Source: Candidatus Hebobacteria bacterium (lineage in GTDB: Bacteria; Armatimonadota; Hebobacteria; Hebobacterales; Hebobacteraceae). From it: 15,119 bases of DNA. Shown piece after piece: positions 14,124 through 15,119 of this stretch. The position numbers and the translations under genes are program-made. The stretch lies in contig JALGTT010000018.1 of assembly GCA_029821235.1 (NCBI GenBank), positions 1 to 15,119 of the forward strand, given 5' to 3'. The notes under the pieces were generated by a model. The model searched no databases. It saw only the letters and a list, made by a program, of their open reading frames with translations, and was not told the origin of the DNA. The first letter of the stretch is position 1; each line of letters begins with the position of its first letter.

Positions 14124-14856
14124 CTACCTCTCATCTCCTCGCCGGGCGGCGAGTATGCTTGCGTGCCTCTCGCAGTATCGGTCGGCGGTCTGCGCGCACA
14201 GCATCTCCTCCTGCCAGTGGGCGTTGAACAGGCGGCAGTCGGGATCGTCGCAGAAGGCCTCTCCGGTGAGGAGATAGGCTACGGCCTGCATCGCATAGCC
14301 CTTGACCACCTCGGTCAGGCGGGGGTCGTCGTGGTCGAGAAAGCGGCCGCGGAACTGCTGCTTGAGGACGGCGACGGCTTCCTCCGAGGGGCGGCCGCCC
14401 AGTTGCTGCTGGGCCAGGTAGAACTCCCGCGGTTTCGCCGGGGCCTCCACCAGGCCGGTGGTGGAGATGACGGCGGGGAGGCCGAGGATTGGTGAGGATG
14501 ATGCGCGCTACACTCAGCCGGAGGCCCTCGCCCCGGGGGCGGGGCTCCCCCAGGGGCCGAGGCGCGAGCAGGTCCCTGAGCATCGCCTGGAACTGAAATC
14601 CCTCGTACACCACCCCATGCGGCCCTTTGTCCCCCTTGGTCAGCCGGCGGCGCTCGAACTCCACCTCCATGTGCGCGGGCTCCCGCTCCCGCCAGGGTGT
14701 GTCAATGTCCAGCACCTTCAGCGCGGCGAGGCGGCGGGCGAGATCGGCGCGCTCCTCCTCCTCGGTGTGCTCCAGGAGGAATGCGCGCGCGTCCAGGGTG
14801 GGGGCGGTCCCCTCGTCATACAGGTGAATCTCCCGCAGCCGGTTCTCCGTCGCCAT
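14124..14856 (-). pseudogene. Conserved small protein (recalled as DUF6775-like, putative metallopeptidase) with frameshift and missing segment
   Basis: Two overlapping frames together look like one gene. The first (ATG at 14856, about 123 residues) runs from MATENRLREIHLYDEGTAPT through MEVEFERRRL and GVVYEGFQFQAMLRDLL to VARIILTN. The second continues in another frame with ILGLPAVISTTGLVEAPAKP, FLDHDDPRLTEVVKGYAMQA, LLTGEAFCDDPDCRLFNAHW and CERHASILAARR, stopping at 14124. The switch falls near 14484-14493. The pattern resembles a mainly archaeal family I recall as DUF6775, described as a putative metallopeptidase. In those proteins I remember roughly 20 more residues (RRYHARV-like) between the ILTN and ISTTG parts, so sequence may be lost as well as the frame shifted. 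It starts 12 bases after the tsaD stop. It may be decayed or a sequence error; the family name is from memory. Confidence 0.7.
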
Positions 14857-14868
14857 GGCGGGCCCCGC

Positions 14869-15119
14869 TCACCAGTCGCTCAACGGCAGGTTGGGGTCAA
14901 TGTCCACCGATTCACCGTCCGGCCCGGCGATGGAGAGTTTGTAGAGCCCCGCGGCGGCAACCATCGCACCGTTGTCGGTGCACAGGCGCGGGTCGGGGAA
15001 GCGGACCGGAATGCCCGCCTTCTCGGCCCGCTGGGAGAGGAGTTCTCTCAGCCTGCGATTGCGCGCCACCCCGCCCACCACCAGCACCGGATAGCCCCCC
15101 AACTCCTGTGCCGCCTTGA
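14869..15119 (-). CDS. tsaD: tRNA threonylcarbamoyladenosine synthase catalytic subunit TsaD, C-terminal part
   Basis: The last 82 or so codons of TsaD (formerly Gcp/YgjD); the gene enters from the right edge of the window. TsaD transfers the threonylcarbamoyl group to A37 of ANN-decoding tRNAs together with TsaB and TsaE. The visible part has VLVVGGVARNRRLRELL and, further on, RLCTDNGAMVAAAGLYKL, the end of the ASKHA-type fold, with the aspartate in CTDNGAM being a metal ligand in the family. The protein ends LPLSDW at a TGA at 14869-14871. The N-terminal metal-binding histidines are outside the window. The frame is intact. The broken gene follows 12 bases downstream, probably in the same transcript. 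Confidence 0.93.
   Translation of the reverse strand, partial: KAAQELGGYPVLVVGGVARNRRLRELLSQRAEKAGIPVRFPDPRLCTDNGAMVAAAGLYKLSIAGPDGESVDIDPNLPLSDW

Overview
The window is GC-rich bacterial chromosomal DNA. It uses GTG and TTG starts as well as ATG, has recognisable sigma70-type promoters (TTGAC-type -35, TATAAT-type -10), and is packed with overlapping genes. It encodes bacterial ribosomal protein S20, a monotopic sugar-phosphate transferase, and an 11-gene complex I operon without the NADH-oxidising subunits. HypB most resembles archaeal-type homologues. I cannot place the organism firmly. A deep-branching, GC-rich phylum such as Armatimonadota or Chloroflexota-like lineages would fit, but this is only an impression.

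Layout. (1) 1-219: the end of a WrbA-like flavodoxin gene on the plus strand. (2) 252-2574, minus strand: a four-gene unit transcribed as sugar-phosphate transferase, hypB, hypA, tspO. HypB lacks its GTP-binding P-loop. (3) 2575-2829: a divergent control region with two back-to-back promoters and two perfect inverted repeats between or inside them. (4) 2830-3630: an unrecognised protein whose second half is ten consecutive nine-residue repeats, probably a small beta-solenoid. (5) 3649-4054: a complete rpsT unit with promoter, TTG start and intrinsic terminator. (6) 4087-14046: the nuo operon, A-B-C-D-H-I-J-K-L-M-N, with its own promoter and a GC-rich structured leader. A palindromic repeat sits between nuoC and nuoD. 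(7) 14124-14856, minus strand: a conserved small protein gene broken by a frameshift with missing sequence, downstream of the end of tsaD (14869-15119), which runs out of the window.

Function. NuoBCDI form the peripheral redox arm and NuoAHJKLMN the membrane proton-pumping arm. NuoE, NuoF and NuoG are absent, so an electron donor other than NADH (for example ferredoxin), or input subunits encoded elsewhere, is implied. HypA and HypB deliver nickel to NiFe hydrogenases or urease, but no such enzyme lies in the window, and NuoD carries no nickel-binding cysteine pairs.

The points most worth attention are the HypB without a Walker A motif, the nonapeptide-repeat protein and its divergent palindromic promoter region, the NuoM missing its TM7 lysine, the repeat inserted behind a short NuoC, and the broken gene beside tsaD. 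There is no CRISPR array, no insertion-sequence transposase, and no tRNA or rRNA gene that I can recognise.
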